Of a DNA stretch of 64,000 nucleotides, positions 46,121 to 54,779 are shown piece by piece. The translations under genes and the position numbers were made by a program. Under the pieces are notes generated by a model. The model was not told where the DNA came from. It saw only the letters and a program-made list of their open reading frames with translations, and did not search any database. Numbering within the stretch: position 1 is the first letter of the stretch; each line of letters starts with the position of its first letter. Source of the stretch: Ktedonobacteria bacterium (lineage in GTDB: Bacteria; Chloroflexota; Ktedonobacteria; Ktedonobacterales; JACDGC01); NCBI GenBank assembly GCA_027459785.1, contig DAIDGU010000037.1, positions 1 through 64,000 on the forward strand, read 5' to 3'.

Positions 46121-48316
46121 GTGAGCAACAACCTCATGTGGCTGCTGGTACCGGTGATCACCAGCGTAGCAGCCGTGGTGTTTGCCTTTTTCCTGGCGCG
46201 CTGGGTCTTCGCCCAAGACACCGGCACTAAAGAGATGCAGCGCGTCGCGGGCTTCATTTTCGCTGGCGCGCAAGCGTTCCTGCGCCGACAGTATCAGACC
46301 ATCGCCATCCTGGCGGTCGTCGCGGCCATTGTCATCGGCGCGCTGTTAGCGTTGGTGGGCAGCCTCCAGACCGGCCATTTCGACCTCGGCATCGCGGGTG
46401 GCACAGCGGCGGCGTTCCTCGTCGGCGCGGCGTGTTCCGGCCTGGCCGGCTACATCGGCATGTTGGTGGCCGTGCGCTCGAATTCGCGCGTGGCCAGCGC
46501 GGCGCAGCATTCGCTGGGCCAGGCGCTCACCGTGGCGCTGCGGGGCGGCGCGGTGACGGGTTTTCTGGTGATCGCGCTCAGCCTGCTGGGTGTGACGCTC
46601 ACCTACATCGTTGCCGGCGGCTATGATCCCGCCCGCGCGGCGGGCGTGCCGACGCTGATCGTCGGCTTCGGCTTCGGTGCCAGCTTCGTGGCGCTTTTCG
46701 CCCAACTCGGCGGCGGCATCTACACCAAGGCCGCTGACGTCGGCGCGGACCTCGTGGGCAAGGTCGAGGCGGGCATCCCCGAAGACGACCCGCGCAACCC
46801 TGCCGTCATCGCGGACCTCGTAGGCGATAACGTCGGCGACTGCGCCGGGCGCGGCGCGGACCTCTTCGAGTCCACCGCCGCCGAAAACATCGGCGCGATG
46901 ATCCTCGGCGCGACGGTCGCCACCGCCTTTGTCGGCAAAACCCTGAACTTCGGCTGGGTCATCCTGCCGCTGGTTGCGGTCGGCTTCGGCATCATCGCCT
47001 CGATGATCGGCCTCTTCGCGGTGCGCGCCAGCGCGCTTAAGAACGTCAAGGGCGACCTGGGCGCGGCGGCGATGAATCAACTCAACATCGGCTTTTATGT
47101 CACGGCGTTCTTCTCGGCCATCGCCATCGTCGCCGTCTGCTACTTCCTGTTGCATGAAAGCACGAATAACTGGTGGCATTTCGCGCTGGCCGGTCTCATC
47201 GGCATCGCCAACACCTTCGCGTTCGTTTACATCACCCAGTATTACACATCCGGCGCGTGGCGGCCCGTGCGTGATATCGCCAATTCGGCGCTGACCGGCC
47301 CGGCGACGACGATCATTACCGGCTTGGCCATCGGCTTCGAAAACACGGCCCTGCCATCGTTGGCGATCGCGGGTTCGCTGGGTGGCGCGTATGCGCTGGG
47401 CGCGTTCGCGGGCGTGGACCACGGCACCGCCGCCATCGTCGGCATCAGCAACGGCGGCATCTATGCCACCGCAGTCGCCACGGTCGGCATGCTGATGTCG
47501 GTTGGCTACATTCTGGCGATGGATAGCTTCGGCCCCATCACCGATAATGCCGGCGGCATCGTGGAGATGAGCAACGCGCCGGAATCGATCCGCAACGTCA
47601 CGGACGCGCTGGATAGCGTGGGCAACACAACCAAGGCGCTCACCAAGGGCTATGGCATCGGCTCCGCTGCTCTCGCCGCCTTCCTGCTTATCGGCGCGTA
47701 TCTGGATATCATTGACCGTTCAAATGCGCACGTCATCAACCTGGCGAACCCGCCGATCTTCATCGCCGGCCTCATCGGCGCGATGTTGATCTTCCTGTTC
47801 AGTTCGCTGGCGATGCGCGCCGTCGGCACCGCCGCGCAGGGCATGATCGAGGAAGTGCGTCGTCAATTCAAGGCCGATCCGGGCATTATGAAGGGTACGT
47901 CGGAGCCAGATTATGGTCGCTGCGTGGACATCAGCACGCGTGCCGCGCTGCGCCAGATGGTGCTGCCGGGCGTGCTGATCGTGGCGACGCCGGTCCTCGT
48001 CGGCGTGATCCTCGGCCCCGAAGCCGCCGGTGGTCTGCTGATCGTCGGCATCATCACCGGCATCATGATGGCGCTGGTGATGAACAACGGCGGCGGTGCC
48101 TGGGACAACGCCAAGAAGTACATCGAAGCTGGTAATCTGAAAATCGATGGCGTAGTCCAAAAGAAAGGCTCACCCGCGCATGCCGCCGCCGTCGTCGGCG
48201 ACACCATCGGCGATCCTTTCAAGGATACCGCCGGCCCCTCGCTCCACGTCGTGATCAAGCTGCTCAGCACGATCACGCTGGTGCTGGCCTCGCTGTATCT
48301 CTATCTGCACCGCTAA
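46121..48316 (+). CDS. hppA: membrane-bound proton-translocating pyrophosphatase (K+-independent type)
   Basis: A 731-residue integral membrane enzyme with about 16 helices that couples pyrophosphate hydrolysis to ion pumping. Catalytic segments are GGGIYTKAADVGADLVGKVEAGIPEDDPRNPAVIADLVGDNVGDCAGRGADLFES and, at the C-terminus, GGGAWDNAKKYIE and GDTIGDPFKDTAGPS. In GNTTKALTKG the residue diagnostic for potassium dependence is Lys505; K+-independent H+-pumps have Lys here, K+-dependent ones Ala. The GTG start has GAGGGG about 9 nt upstream. It has its own promoter, a long leader and a following terminator, so it is monocistronic. Confidence 0.95.
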   Translation: MSNNLMWLLVPVITSVAAVVFAFFLARWVFAQDTGTKEMQRVAGFIFAGAQAFLRRQYQTIAILAVVAAIVIGALLALVGSLQTGHFDLGIAGGTAAAFLVGAACSGLAGYIGMLVAVRSNSRVASAAQHSLGQALTVALRGGAVTGFLVIALSLLGVTLTYIVAGGYDPARAAGVPTLIVGFGFGASFVALFAQLGGGIYTKAADVGADLVGKVEAGIPEDDPRNPAVIADLVGDNVGDCAGRGADLFESTAAENIGAMILGATVATAFVGKTLNFGWVILPLVAVGFGIIASMIGLFAVRASALKNVKGDLGAAAMNQLNIGFYVTAFFSAIAIVAVCYFLLHESTNNWWHFALAGLIGIANTFAFVYITQYYTSGAWRPVRDIANSALTGPATTIITGLAIGFENTALPSLAIAGSLGGAYALGAFAGVDHGTAAIVGISNGGIYATAVATVGMLMSVGYILAMDSFGPITDNAGGIVEMSNAPESIRNVTDALDSVGNTTKALTKGYGIGSAALAAFLLIGAYLDIIDRSNAHVINLANPPIFIAGLIGAMLIFLFSSLAMRAVGTAAQGMIEEVRRQFKADPGIMKGTSEPDYGRCVDISTRAALRQMVLPGVLIVATPVLVGVILGPEAAGGLLIVGIITGIMMALVMNNGGGAWDNAKKYIEAGNLKIDGVVQKKGSPAHAAAVVGDTIGDPFKDTAGPSLHVVIKLLSTITLVLASLYLYLHR

Positions 48317-48339
48317 ATACCCGCGCACTAGCGCACGCT

Positions 48340-48384
48340 CTTCCCGTTCCTATGCACAACATGGGGGCGGGAAGCGTTGTTTTG
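48340..48384 (+). terminator. intrinsic terminator after hppA
   Basis: CTTCCCG (48340-48346) pairs with CGGGAAG (48368-48374); the loop is 21 nt and may pair further. CGTTGTTTT follows. It lies 23 nt after the pyrophosphatase stop and before the Mrr-ParA promoter. Confidence 0.65.
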
Positions 48385-48408
48385 GGGGGAAATACGTTTG
48401 CATTTTCC

Positions 48409-48436
48409 TTGACAGCATGCTGGAATCGCTTATACT
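48409..48436 (+). promoter_or_regulatory. promoter of the Mrr-ParA operon
   Basis: A perfect TTGACA (48409-48414), a 16-nt spacer and TATACT (48431-48436). The start would be near 48443, leaving a leader of about 44 nt with GAGGAG at 48473-48478. It is among the strongest-looking promoters in the window. Confidence 0.75.
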
Positions 48437-48486
48437 GAATGATATGTAGCGTGAGTCGGGATGCAGTTCAACGAGGAGTTGACGCA

Positions 48487-49836
48487 ATGGATCAGTTTAT
48501 GGCACAAGTTCCTGTTTTTGAACAACTCATTGCTGAACCATCTTTGAACGCGATGCTCGCTCTTTCCTGGCAGGACTTTCAAAAATTCATCGAATATCTC
48601 TTTGCTTGTGCTGGCTATCGTGTCGAAGATGTATCGCAACTTCATTTCCCGAACGGCCCTGGAGTCGATTTGAATATAAAGGCGGAAACTGGCAAAGTTA
48701 TTGGACGAGTCGAAGTTCGCCGTCTGATACTAACAACGAAGGTTGATGTCAATGATGTCAGTGCTTTTTGGGGTATGCTGGATGTTGCGGGTGGCAAAAC
48801 CGGTTATCTTATCACCACGAGCGATTTCACAGCACCAGCTAAAGCTTTTGCTGCTACTGCGACCACCCGTGAGAAGCTTTGGCTTATCGAAGGCGCACGT
48901 TTATTACGATATATTAGTTACGTGCGCAGTTCACGTGGTAAAAATGCGCAAGGATTTCGGCGTATTCCCCACCCTACATCACCGCATTGGTTATTTCACG
49001 CTGATACTTGGCAGGCAGCACGCGCGCAACAAACAACGAATCATGCAACGATCTGTACGGTGAGTAATAACAAAGGTGGCGTTGCCAAAACAACTACTGC
49101 GTTGAATCTTGGAGTTGTTTTGGCAGAAATGAGGCAGCGAAGTATATTGTTGATCGATATGGACGGGCAGGCAAGTCTCACGTTTGCCTTACCACCTCCT
49201 GATCCCGCACCGGTTCCAAATCTCGCCGATTACTTTGCGGGATACCGTAAACTGCAAGAACTCATCACACCGACAGAATTTCCAGGCATTCACATCATTC
49301 GCGCACACCCTGATCTCCACGCGATGGATACCGGGGGCATCGCCAAACCGGAAAGTGAACTTCGATTCGTAAAAGATGTTCAGTCGATACCAAATTATGA
49401 TTGGATCATCATCGATACACCGCCAGCACGAACACAATATACTCGTCATGCATTAGCTGCGGCTGACCAGGTTATCATTCCAGTTGTGGTTGAGACGCTT
49501 GCTGCGAATGGCGTCAATAGCATGTTGAACACCTATGAATCTATGCGTGCGTTAGTTGGCAAACCCCCTGCGCTTTTGGGTGCCATCATCACTCGTTGGA
49601 AACAGAATGCTTTGATGCAAACAGAGAAACCGACACTTGTTGATGCACTTCGGAGTAAATCGGTCCATGTATTTGCTACTTCCATTCCCCATGATGATAA
49701 TGTGGATAAAGCAATACGTGGAACATCGTTAGGTAGTAAGAAGTCGCTGTTTACTTTCAGAAAAAACATGGGGGCGGCGGCTGTTGGCTACCAAAACTTT
49801 GTAGAGGAGATACTACCCAATGACCTCAACCAGTAA
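48487..49836 (+). CDS. Mrr-type nuclease domain fused to a ParA-family ATPase
   Basis: A 449-residue fusion. Residues about 25-145 resemble the Mrr restriction-endonuclease fold: LSWQDFQKFIEYLFACAGYRVEDV with Glu36, GPGVDLNI with Asp61, GRVEVRR with Glu76-Val-Arg78 where E/QxK is usual, then GKTGYLITTSDFTAPAKAFAATA and LWLIEGARLL. From about 186 a ParA/MinD ATPase follows: deviant Walker A NNKGGVAKTT with the signature Lys196 and Lys201, Walker A' LLIDMDGQ and Walker B DWIIIDTPPAR. The start at 48487 has GAGGAG 8 nt upstream. The stop overlaps the next gene. AT-rich, unlike both flanks. Possible roles are defence, plasmid-derived partition or positioned DNA cleavage; the Arg at the Lys position leaves cleavage unproven. 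Confidence 0.85.
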   Translation: MDQFMAQVPVFEQLIAEPSLNAMLALSWQDFQKFIEYLFACAGYRVEDVSQLHFPNGPGVDLNIKAETGKVIGRVEVRRLILTTKVDVNDVSAFWGMLDVAGGKTGYLITTSDFTAPAKAFAATATTREKLWLIEGARLLRYISYVRSSRGKNAQGFRRIPHPTSPHWLFHADTWQAARAQQTTNHATICTVSNNKGGVAKTTTALNLGVVLAEMRQRSILLIDMDGQASLTFALPPPDPAPVPNLADYFAGYRKLQELITPTEFPGIHIIRAHPDLHAMDTGGIAKPESELRFVKDVQSIPNYDWIIIDTPPARTQYTRHALAAADQVIIPVVVETLAANGVNSMLNTYESMRALVGKPPALLGAIITRWKQNALMQTEKPTLVDALRSKSVHVFATSIPHDDNVDKAIRGTSLGSKKSLFTFRKNMGAAAVGYQNFVEEILPNDLNQ

Positions 49837-50311
49837 CACAAAGAGGCGCTTGTTGCAGCAACGGCTCAATGAGATTGTTCAACATTCAGGAGAGTTGTTG
49901 GAGCTATCGGATCTCAAAGCACTGTCTGTTGCAATCGCTGAAGCCGCCGCTGATGCGATAAAGCAGGATGCCGTATTTGCGCAAAAAGTTTGTAAGCATT
50001 ATAAGGAGCTGGCGAATGTCACCTCACCAGCACCTCATACCGGAATGAAGGGGCAAAATGAGGGGGATGATCTTGTCCCAATTAAAGCCGTCGCTGGGCA
50101 TGATGTGGGGATCGTTGCACCTCTTGATCCCTATTTCCTGCAAGAATTATATGGTGACGCACAATTGCCCAAAGCCCTCAAACGCTATACGCTCAAGCAT
50201 TTGCTGGAAGGGGCGGCGCTAGTTGAACGCAAGCATCCAGGAACGAAACCAGCGAACAAAACCAAGAAAGATGCAGTGATCGCGTATATCATCAACTATA
50301 TCAATGCTTAA
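49820..50311 (+). CDS. small partner protein of the Mrr-ParA operon, unknown family
   Basis: A 163-residue protein not recognised as any family. Its ATG lies 17 nt inside the upstream gene, so translation is coupled. The N-terminal half is helical and charged (RRLLQQRLNEIVQHSGELLELSDLKALSVAIAEAAADAI). The C-terminal part, KALKRYTLKHLLEGAALVERKHPGTKPANKTKKDAVIAYIINYIN, has the two-helix shape and Lys-rich loop seen in SAP or Rho-N-like DNA-binding motifs; this is only a resemblance by eye. It does not look like ParB. Its place suggests a DNA-binding or activating partner of the ATPase. Confidence 0.7.
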   Translation: MTSTSNTKRRLLQQRLNEIVQHSGELLELSDLKALSVAIAEAAADAIKQDAVFAQKVCKHYKELANVTSPAPHTGMKGQNEGDDLVPIKAVAGHDVGIVAPLDPYFLQELYGDAQLPKALKRYTLKHLLEGAALVERKHPGTKPANKTKKDAVIAYIINYINA

Positions 50312-50414
50312 GGAGGTTGATCAAACCGTCCCTAGTTTTTCAGGTTCTCAGATTGGATGATATGCGGTCAAACGTGAAATCTGTAAGAAGCTGAACTTTA
50401 CGGAGCTTTTCGTT

Positions 50415-52541
50415 TTACCCGCCGCGCGTCACTAGCACCACCGCTGGCACGCCGCCGCGCATCAGCACGGTTTCGATGGGGCTGCCGATGTAGAGGTCGT
50501 TGTCCGTGCTGCGGTCCACCGCGCCCAGCACGACGAGATCATACGGTTGGCGCTGCAACTCGCGCACGATTGCCAGGCCGGGATCGTTTTCCAGCACGAC
50601 TTGTTCGCTGGTGGTCACGCCCAGCCGCCCCACGCGGAAGCCGAGTTCGTGCAGCAGTTCATAGCCGGTTTGTAACAGCCGGCGATGGCCCCGTTCGCGC
50701 CAGAACAGGTTGTCTAAGCGGGCGCGCACGCTGGTGAAAAGAACCAGTTCCGCGTCGTTCGCCTTCGCCAGATATGCCGCCACATCGCCCGCCGCCAAGG
50801 AGTGCGCGAAGCCGTTGACGGCGACGAGGATGCGCCCTGCGCGGGGCGCGCTGTCGCGTCCTGTGACCGTCACCAGCACATCCGCCGGCGATTGGTGTAC
50901 GATCTGATCTTGCAAGCGCCCTAACGTGAAGGTGCGGGCGGGATCGGGGCGGGCGGCTCCGATGGCGACGAGATCATGATCCTGCGCCGCTGCCAGGATC
51001 ACCGGCAAGGATTCATTGCTCTGCACGGTGCGGCGGCTAAGTTCCGCTGTCTCGCCCTGCTCGGTGTTATTCAGAAGTGCTTCTACCTGGGCCACGGCGG
51101 GGGCGAGTTCTGGCGTGTCCGTAGCATGATCATCGATCACGAGTTGCGTGATGTCGAAGATCTCGCTCTCATCCTGCTTGACGCGCGCGATCTCTTCGAC
51201 GAGCGCGGCGGCGGCGTCTGACAGCAGATCGGCGGCGACGGGAACGAGCACGCGCTCCATGCGCGGCAGGTAGGCGCGACGGCGCGCTTCCTCGCGGTTC
51301 AGGCGTTCCAGCTCATCGTGCGAGGGCGGCACGCGGGCTTCCAGCAGCGCGATCAACGGCGGCGCGACCAGCACCGTCAGGATGGCGACCACCGTATAGA
51401 TGGTGTAGATGCGCACGGAGAGCAGCGCCAACTGCACGCCGACGATGGCGACGATGACATCGGTACCGCCTTTGAGGTCCAGGCCGATGCCCACCAGCAG
51501 GGCTTCCAGCGGGCGCAAGCCACCCAGCCGCGCGCCCAGCGTCCCCAGCCCCACCTTGATCACGGTCGCGGCGAGCAGCAGGAGGAAGATCAGACCGATG
51601 GCCGAGGGTGAGCCAAGCTGAAAGATGTTGACGCGCATGCCTGCCAACACGAAGAAGATCGGCGCGAACAGGCTGATGGTCAGTGTTTGCACCCGTGTGC
51701 GCAGTTCTTCCGTCGCGCGCGGTGCCTGGCTGAGCAGCACGCCGAAGACGAACGCGCCCAACAACGCATGGAGTCCCAACCATTGAGTGATGGCCGCGGC
51801 GACCAGCGTCAGCACTAGTACCAGGGAAAGCTCGCCATTGACGATCTGCGAGAGGTCCGCTGTGCGGCGCATCGCCCAGTAGGTGAAGCGGCGGCCTAGG
51901 GTCATCATCAGCCCAAAGAAGGCGACGACGATGATGACGCTTTGCACGATGCCCAGCGCGCCCTCACCGGCCTTGAAGGCCGCGACGACCGAGATGAGCA
52001 ACCACACCGCTACCTCGCTGGCCACGCCCGCCGCCAGGATTACCTGTGCGTAGCTACGCCGCAAGGCGTCGCGTTCGATCAGGAGCTTGGCTGCCACACT
52101 GACGGCGGTGACGGAAAGCACTAAGCCCAGGAAGAAACCGCCTGGTGGCACCACATTCAAAAAGAGGCGCGCGAAGATCGTGCCTGCGGCAATCGAGGGG
52201 ATGATCGCGCCCGCTGCCGCCAGCATGCCAGGCCGCGCGTTTTGGCGCAGGATCGGCAGATCGACTTCCAGGCCGGCGATGAGCAACAGCAAGATCGCCC
52301 CCAACCACGATAGCAGCGACAACCCCTGGCTGACGGTGTGGTTGAGGAAGACGGTGCGATAGATCCCCGGCAAGAGCGCGCCCAAAGCCGACGGCCCCAG
52401 CAACACGCCCCCCAGCAATTCGCCCAGCACCTCCGGCTGGCCCAGCCGCCGCGCGACCTCCGCCGCCCCGCGCCCCACGATCAGGATGACGGCGACCGCG
52501 ACCAGTGTCAACAACAGTGCTTCTTCGGATAATCCTTGCAT
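50415..52541 (-). CDS. CPA2-type cation/H+ antiporter with C-terminal USP domains
   Basis: A 708-residue protein. The first 400 residues are about 12 hydrophobic helices of a Na+/H+ or K+/H+ antiporter (VLGELLGGVLLGPSALGALLPG, WLGAILLLLIAGLEVDL, LGAFVFGVLLSQAPR). The remainder resembles two universal-stress-protein domains: MERVLVPVAADLLSD to HDLVAIGAARPDPARTFTLG, and GRILVAVNGFAHSLAAGDVAA to YDLVVLGAVDRSTDNDLYIGSPIETVLMRGGVPAVVLV, with the nucleotide-loop form in the second. Such domains may sense ATP or cyclic dinucleotides. The start at 52541 has AGGA upstream; the frame to 52736 is not used. Confidence 0.9.
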   Translation of the reverse strand: MQGLSEEALLLTLVAVAVILIVGRGAAEVARRLGQPEVLGELLGGVLLGPSALGALLPGIYRTVFLNHTVSQGLSLLSWLGAILLLLIAGLEVDLPILRQNARPGMLAAAGAIIPSIAAGTIFARLFLNVVPPGGFFLGLVLSVTAVSVAAKLLIERDALRRSYAQVILAAGVASEVAVWLLISVVAAFKAGEGALGIVQSVIIVVAFFGLMMTLGRRFTYWAMRRTADLSQIVNGELSLVLVLTLVAAAITQWLGLHALLGAFVFGVLLSQAPRATEELRTRVQTLTISLFAPIFFVLAGMRVNIFQLGSPSAIGLIFLLLLAATVIKVGLGTLGARLGGLRPLEALLVGIGLDLKGGTDVIVAIVGVQLALLSVRIYTIYTVVAILTVLVAPPLIALLEARVPPSHDELERLNREEARRRAYLPRMERVLVPVAADLLSDAAAALVEEIARVKQDESEIFDITQLVIDDHATDTPELAPAVAQVEALLNNTEQGETAELSRRTVQSNESLPVILAAAQDHDLVAIGAARPDPARTFTLGRLQDQIVHQSPADVLVTVTGRDSAPRAGRILVAVNGFAHSLAAGDVAAYLAKANDAELVLFTSVRARLDNLFWRERGHRRLLQTGYELLHELGFRVGRLGVTTSEQVVLENDPGLAIVRELQRQPYDLVVLGAVDRSTDNDLYIGSPIETVLMRGGVPAVVLVTRGG

Positions 52542-53089
52542 AGAGTTTCCTAACGAGAGGTGACGATAAAGGGCTACATATGCTCGCCCGCCCCATGCTT
52601 CGACTGACTTGACCGCATGCTCTACCACACAATCGATGCCAGGGAAGTGCGCCCCAAAATACTGTAGGGGCAGTGTGTCACGTGGTAAAAGGGACGGGTT
52701 GCCAGTTGATTCCCATGGCCGCTGCGCGGCCCGCATGTCATAAGACCAACGCGAGTCGCAAACTTTATTAATATGATCCGTAAGGGTCCGGAGGACTGAC
52801 TGAGAGGTACCTGAGGACCGTCATTCTCCCTAACAACGGAGGGGACAGACATTCCTGTCTGTCTGGCCCCGCTGACCACCGTCTTGACCCGAATTGGGTC
52901 TCCAACAAAAATGGCGCAATATTGATCCCACTTGACGACATAATCGAGTACACGCGCATCCGCGTCCGACAGGGGTTGCTGGTCGGAGCCGGGACGATTG
53001 GTGGTACTAGCAACCGCTGCTCCCGGCGACCTTCCCGTGAGGTTGCCCATAGTTCGTCAACGTCCACCAATTGTCCGCTACTCGACGAG
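52542..53089. other. 548-bp spacer with a palindromic repeat
   Basis: No credible gene. GGACAGACATTCCTGTCTGTC at 52843-52863 repeats the palindrome near 13975 exactly. GACCC-GAATT-GGGTC at 52886-52900 is a small inverted repeat. GCCGGGA (52988-52994) and TCCCGGC (53021-53027) can pair. A 142-codon frame on the minus strand crosses the repeat and is probably spurious. Confidence 0.5.
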
Positions 53090-53935
53090 CTAGCTCGGAT
53101 CGTTGAGGGTCAGCACCATCTGCGGCGTGGCGATCTGGTGGTCGGCGCGTGTCTGCACCACGGAGGTGCCGATGGCGAAGAATTCGATCACGTGCGTATC
53201 CCAGCCATGGCTGGCCTCGACGATGCGCGTGCCGACGATGCCGTCCGCGCCAATGCCCTCGGCCTCGGCCTGCATGCGCCCCATCGCCAGTTCGCGCGCG
53301 TCGTAGATCGCCTGGGTGTAGTTCGCCATCTCGATGTTCTGGCCGACGGTTTGCCGGAACCACTGACCCAGCGATTGCGTGCCGACGTGATAGACGCAAC
53401 TGCCCATCACCAGCGACAGCGGACGATAGCCGGCAGCCAGCAACGTGCGGAAGTCCTGGCCGGAGAGATCGCTGGTGAAGGGCTTATTCAGTGGCGTGCG
53501 GTGACTGGTGCCGTCGCGCGAACGCACCGCCGTGCCTATGGCGATGAACTCCGCCAGGTTCTCACCCCACTCATAGCGCCCCACGTCCAGCCGCACGCCG
53601 ACGATGCCGTCCGCGCCCAGCGTGTCGGCCTCTTCTTCCATGCGCGCCATCGCCAGTTCACGCGCGTTATACATCGCCTGAGTCAGCACGCCCAATTCCT
53701 GATTCTGCGTCATGTTGGCATACTGAAAGCCGATGTGATAGATTGAACTGCCCACCACCATGCCCACTGGATCGAACCCGGCCTCCTTCACGAGCAGAAA
53801 TTCATTGACCGATAGATCGCTGGTGAAGAGCGGCTTCACGCCCTGGCCGCCACGCATGCGCAGCAGCCGGTTTTTCGCATCGGCGGGGATCGCGGGCATG
53901 TTTTGGTTCTGTTGTGGTTTATTGGGTTGAGGCAT
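53090..53935 (-). CDS. protein with two YbjQ/UPF0145-type domains
   Basis: A 281-residue protein made of two similar halves. Each has FTSDLS, a G(F/Y)xP(V/L) turn, GSxxYHxG and Y/TQAxYxARELAMxRMxxEAxxxGADGIVGxR, then a FxAIGT ending, at about 40-155 and 165-280. These match the YbjQ/UPF0145 fold, a pentameric protein of unknown role sometimes described as heavy-metal binding. A duplicated copy in one chain is less usual. N-terminal residues 1-30 are Gln-Asn-Pro-rich. The start at 53935 has AAAGGAC 8 nt upstream. Confidence 0.85.
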   Translation of the reverse strand: MPQPNKPQQNQNMPAIPADAKNRLLRMRGGQGVKPLFTSDLSVNEFLLVKEAGFDPVGMVVGSSIYHIGFQYANMTQNQELGVLTQAMYNARELAMARMEEEADTLGADGIVGVRLDVGRYEWGENLAEFIAIGTAVRSRDGTSHRTPLNKPFTSDLSGQDFRTLLAAGYRPLSLVMGSCVYHVGTQSLGQWFRQTVGQNIEMANYTQAIYDARELAMGRMQAEAEGIGADGIVGTRIVEASHGWDTHVIEFFAIGTSVVQTRADHQIATPQMVLTLNDPS

Positions 53936-54000
53936 GGGAATTGGTCCTTTCGTCGCTAACACTGATTTAGGTGAACTCAATTTTTGCCTTTGCAAACGCG

Positions 54001-54075
54001 GCGGACAGGAATGTCCGCCCCACGTCGGTACTCCCCTCTCCATGCGCAGATGGGGAGGGGCCGGGGGTGGGGCCA
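54001..54075. repeat. composite palindromic repeat (copy related to the uvrC insert)
   Basis: CGGACAGGAATGTCCG (54002-54017) shares the GACATTCCTGTC core, inverted, with repeats at 13979 and 52847. Next to it, 54030-54075 is the GC-rich element whose inverted copy interrupts uvrC at 17044-17092, ending in a short GGGGGTGGGGCCACC duplication. It separates two minus-strand genes. Confidence 0.75.
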
Positions 54076-54091
54076 CCGGGGGTGGGGCCAG

Positions 54092-54466
54092 CTATACCAG
54101 CAGGCGCATGATGGCGTCGCGTTCGCGGGCGCTGGTGGTGGCGAGGTCGGCCAGCGCGGCGGAAATCTCGTCGATCCACGTATCCAATGGCAAACGTTCG
54201 GTTTTGAGCGCGATGCCGCGCACCACGTGGGTGCGCTCAGCCAGGGGCTGGCCGTGGTCCAGGCGCAGGGTATAGCGCCAGTCGCCCAGGTCGGCCTCCA
54301 CGCCGTCCACTCGGCCCCCACCAAACATACCATTTTTATGCAAGCGCGTGCGGGCGGGCAAAGATTGGGCCAGCTTGGTACTCAGCGTCGCCACCCAGGT
54401 CGCCATATCCGCCATATCGGCGCGTAAGGCAGCCGCCAGCAGATCGAAATCGCGTTCCGGCTCCAC
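54092..54466 (-). CDS. hypothetical protein
   Basis: A 124-residue soluble protein with no recognised family. The sequence is acidic and helical at the start (VEPERDFDLLAAALRADMADMATWVATLSTKLAQSLP), then has a beta-rich middle (TRLHKNGMFGGGRVDGVEADLGDWRYTLRLDH) and a helical end (LDTWIDEISAALADLATTSARERDAIMRLLV). The GTG start at 54466 is chosen because GAGAGG lies just upstream; an ATG at 54541 adds residues without support. It precedes the YbjQ-like gene on the same strand, separated by a repeat. Confidence 0.6.
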   Translation of the reverse strand: MEPERDFDLLAAALRADMADMATWVATLSTKLAQSLPARTRLHKNGMFGGGRVDGVEADLGDWRYTLRLDHGQPLAERTHVVRGIALKTERLPLDTWIDEISAALADLATTSARERDAIMRLLV

Positions 54467-54779
54467 GATACCTCTCGTTCCTTTCAGCGGCGGACATGCC
54501 GCGTGTATCACCGTGATGTTCCAGCCCGTTGCCGGAAGCATGGATTTTGGGGTCTGTCATCCGCCTCCTCATCAGTGTACAATGCCGAACATAGGGCATG
54601 GCAAGCGACAAATTGTAATGTTTTTCATATACGCTGCCCTTATTTTATGGCGCTTATTATGGTAGGGTCTACAACGTGGCGTCTTGCTGGTGTTTATAGC
54701 AAGAGTGCGTAAAATGCGCCACGCGAAGCGCCAGGATAACCCAAAAGCCTACGAATCACAAAGGTAAAGATACATTCCC
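54467..54779. other. 313-bp spacer before the KimA-like gene
   Basis: Besides a structured element at 54675-54723 (given separately), the spacer is AT-rich between 54590 and 54665, with TATTTTATGG and TATTATGG stretches that may hold the promoter. No gene is seen. Confidence 0.45.
54675..54723 (+). promoter_or_regulatory. stacked hairpin in the KimA-like gene leader
   Basis: CGTGGCG (54675-54681) pairs with CGCCACG (54717-54723), and directly inside it TCTTGCT (54682-54688) pairs with AGCAAGA (54698-54704). The 14 continuous pairs are interrupted only by a 12-nt bulge on one side (54705-54716). It lies 57 nt before the start codon. KimA genes elsewhere can be under the ydaO c-di-AMP riboswitch, but that consensus is not recognised here. 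Confidence 0.5.

Noticed and set aside
53005..53030. T-box-like TGGTGGTAC on the plus strand
   Set aside because: The rest of the T-box consensus and a specifier stem are not found, and no gene lies downstream on that strand.
52622..53050. A 142-codon minus-strand frame between the antiporter and YbjQ-like genes
   Set aside because: It crosses a dispersed palindrome, has no recognisable domain and no ribosome site; probably chance.
54467..54779. ydaO c-di-AMP riboswitch before the KimA-type gene
   Set aside because: The conserved GGGGA/GGGGGGUGAAU-type segments are not visible; only a hairpin is reported.
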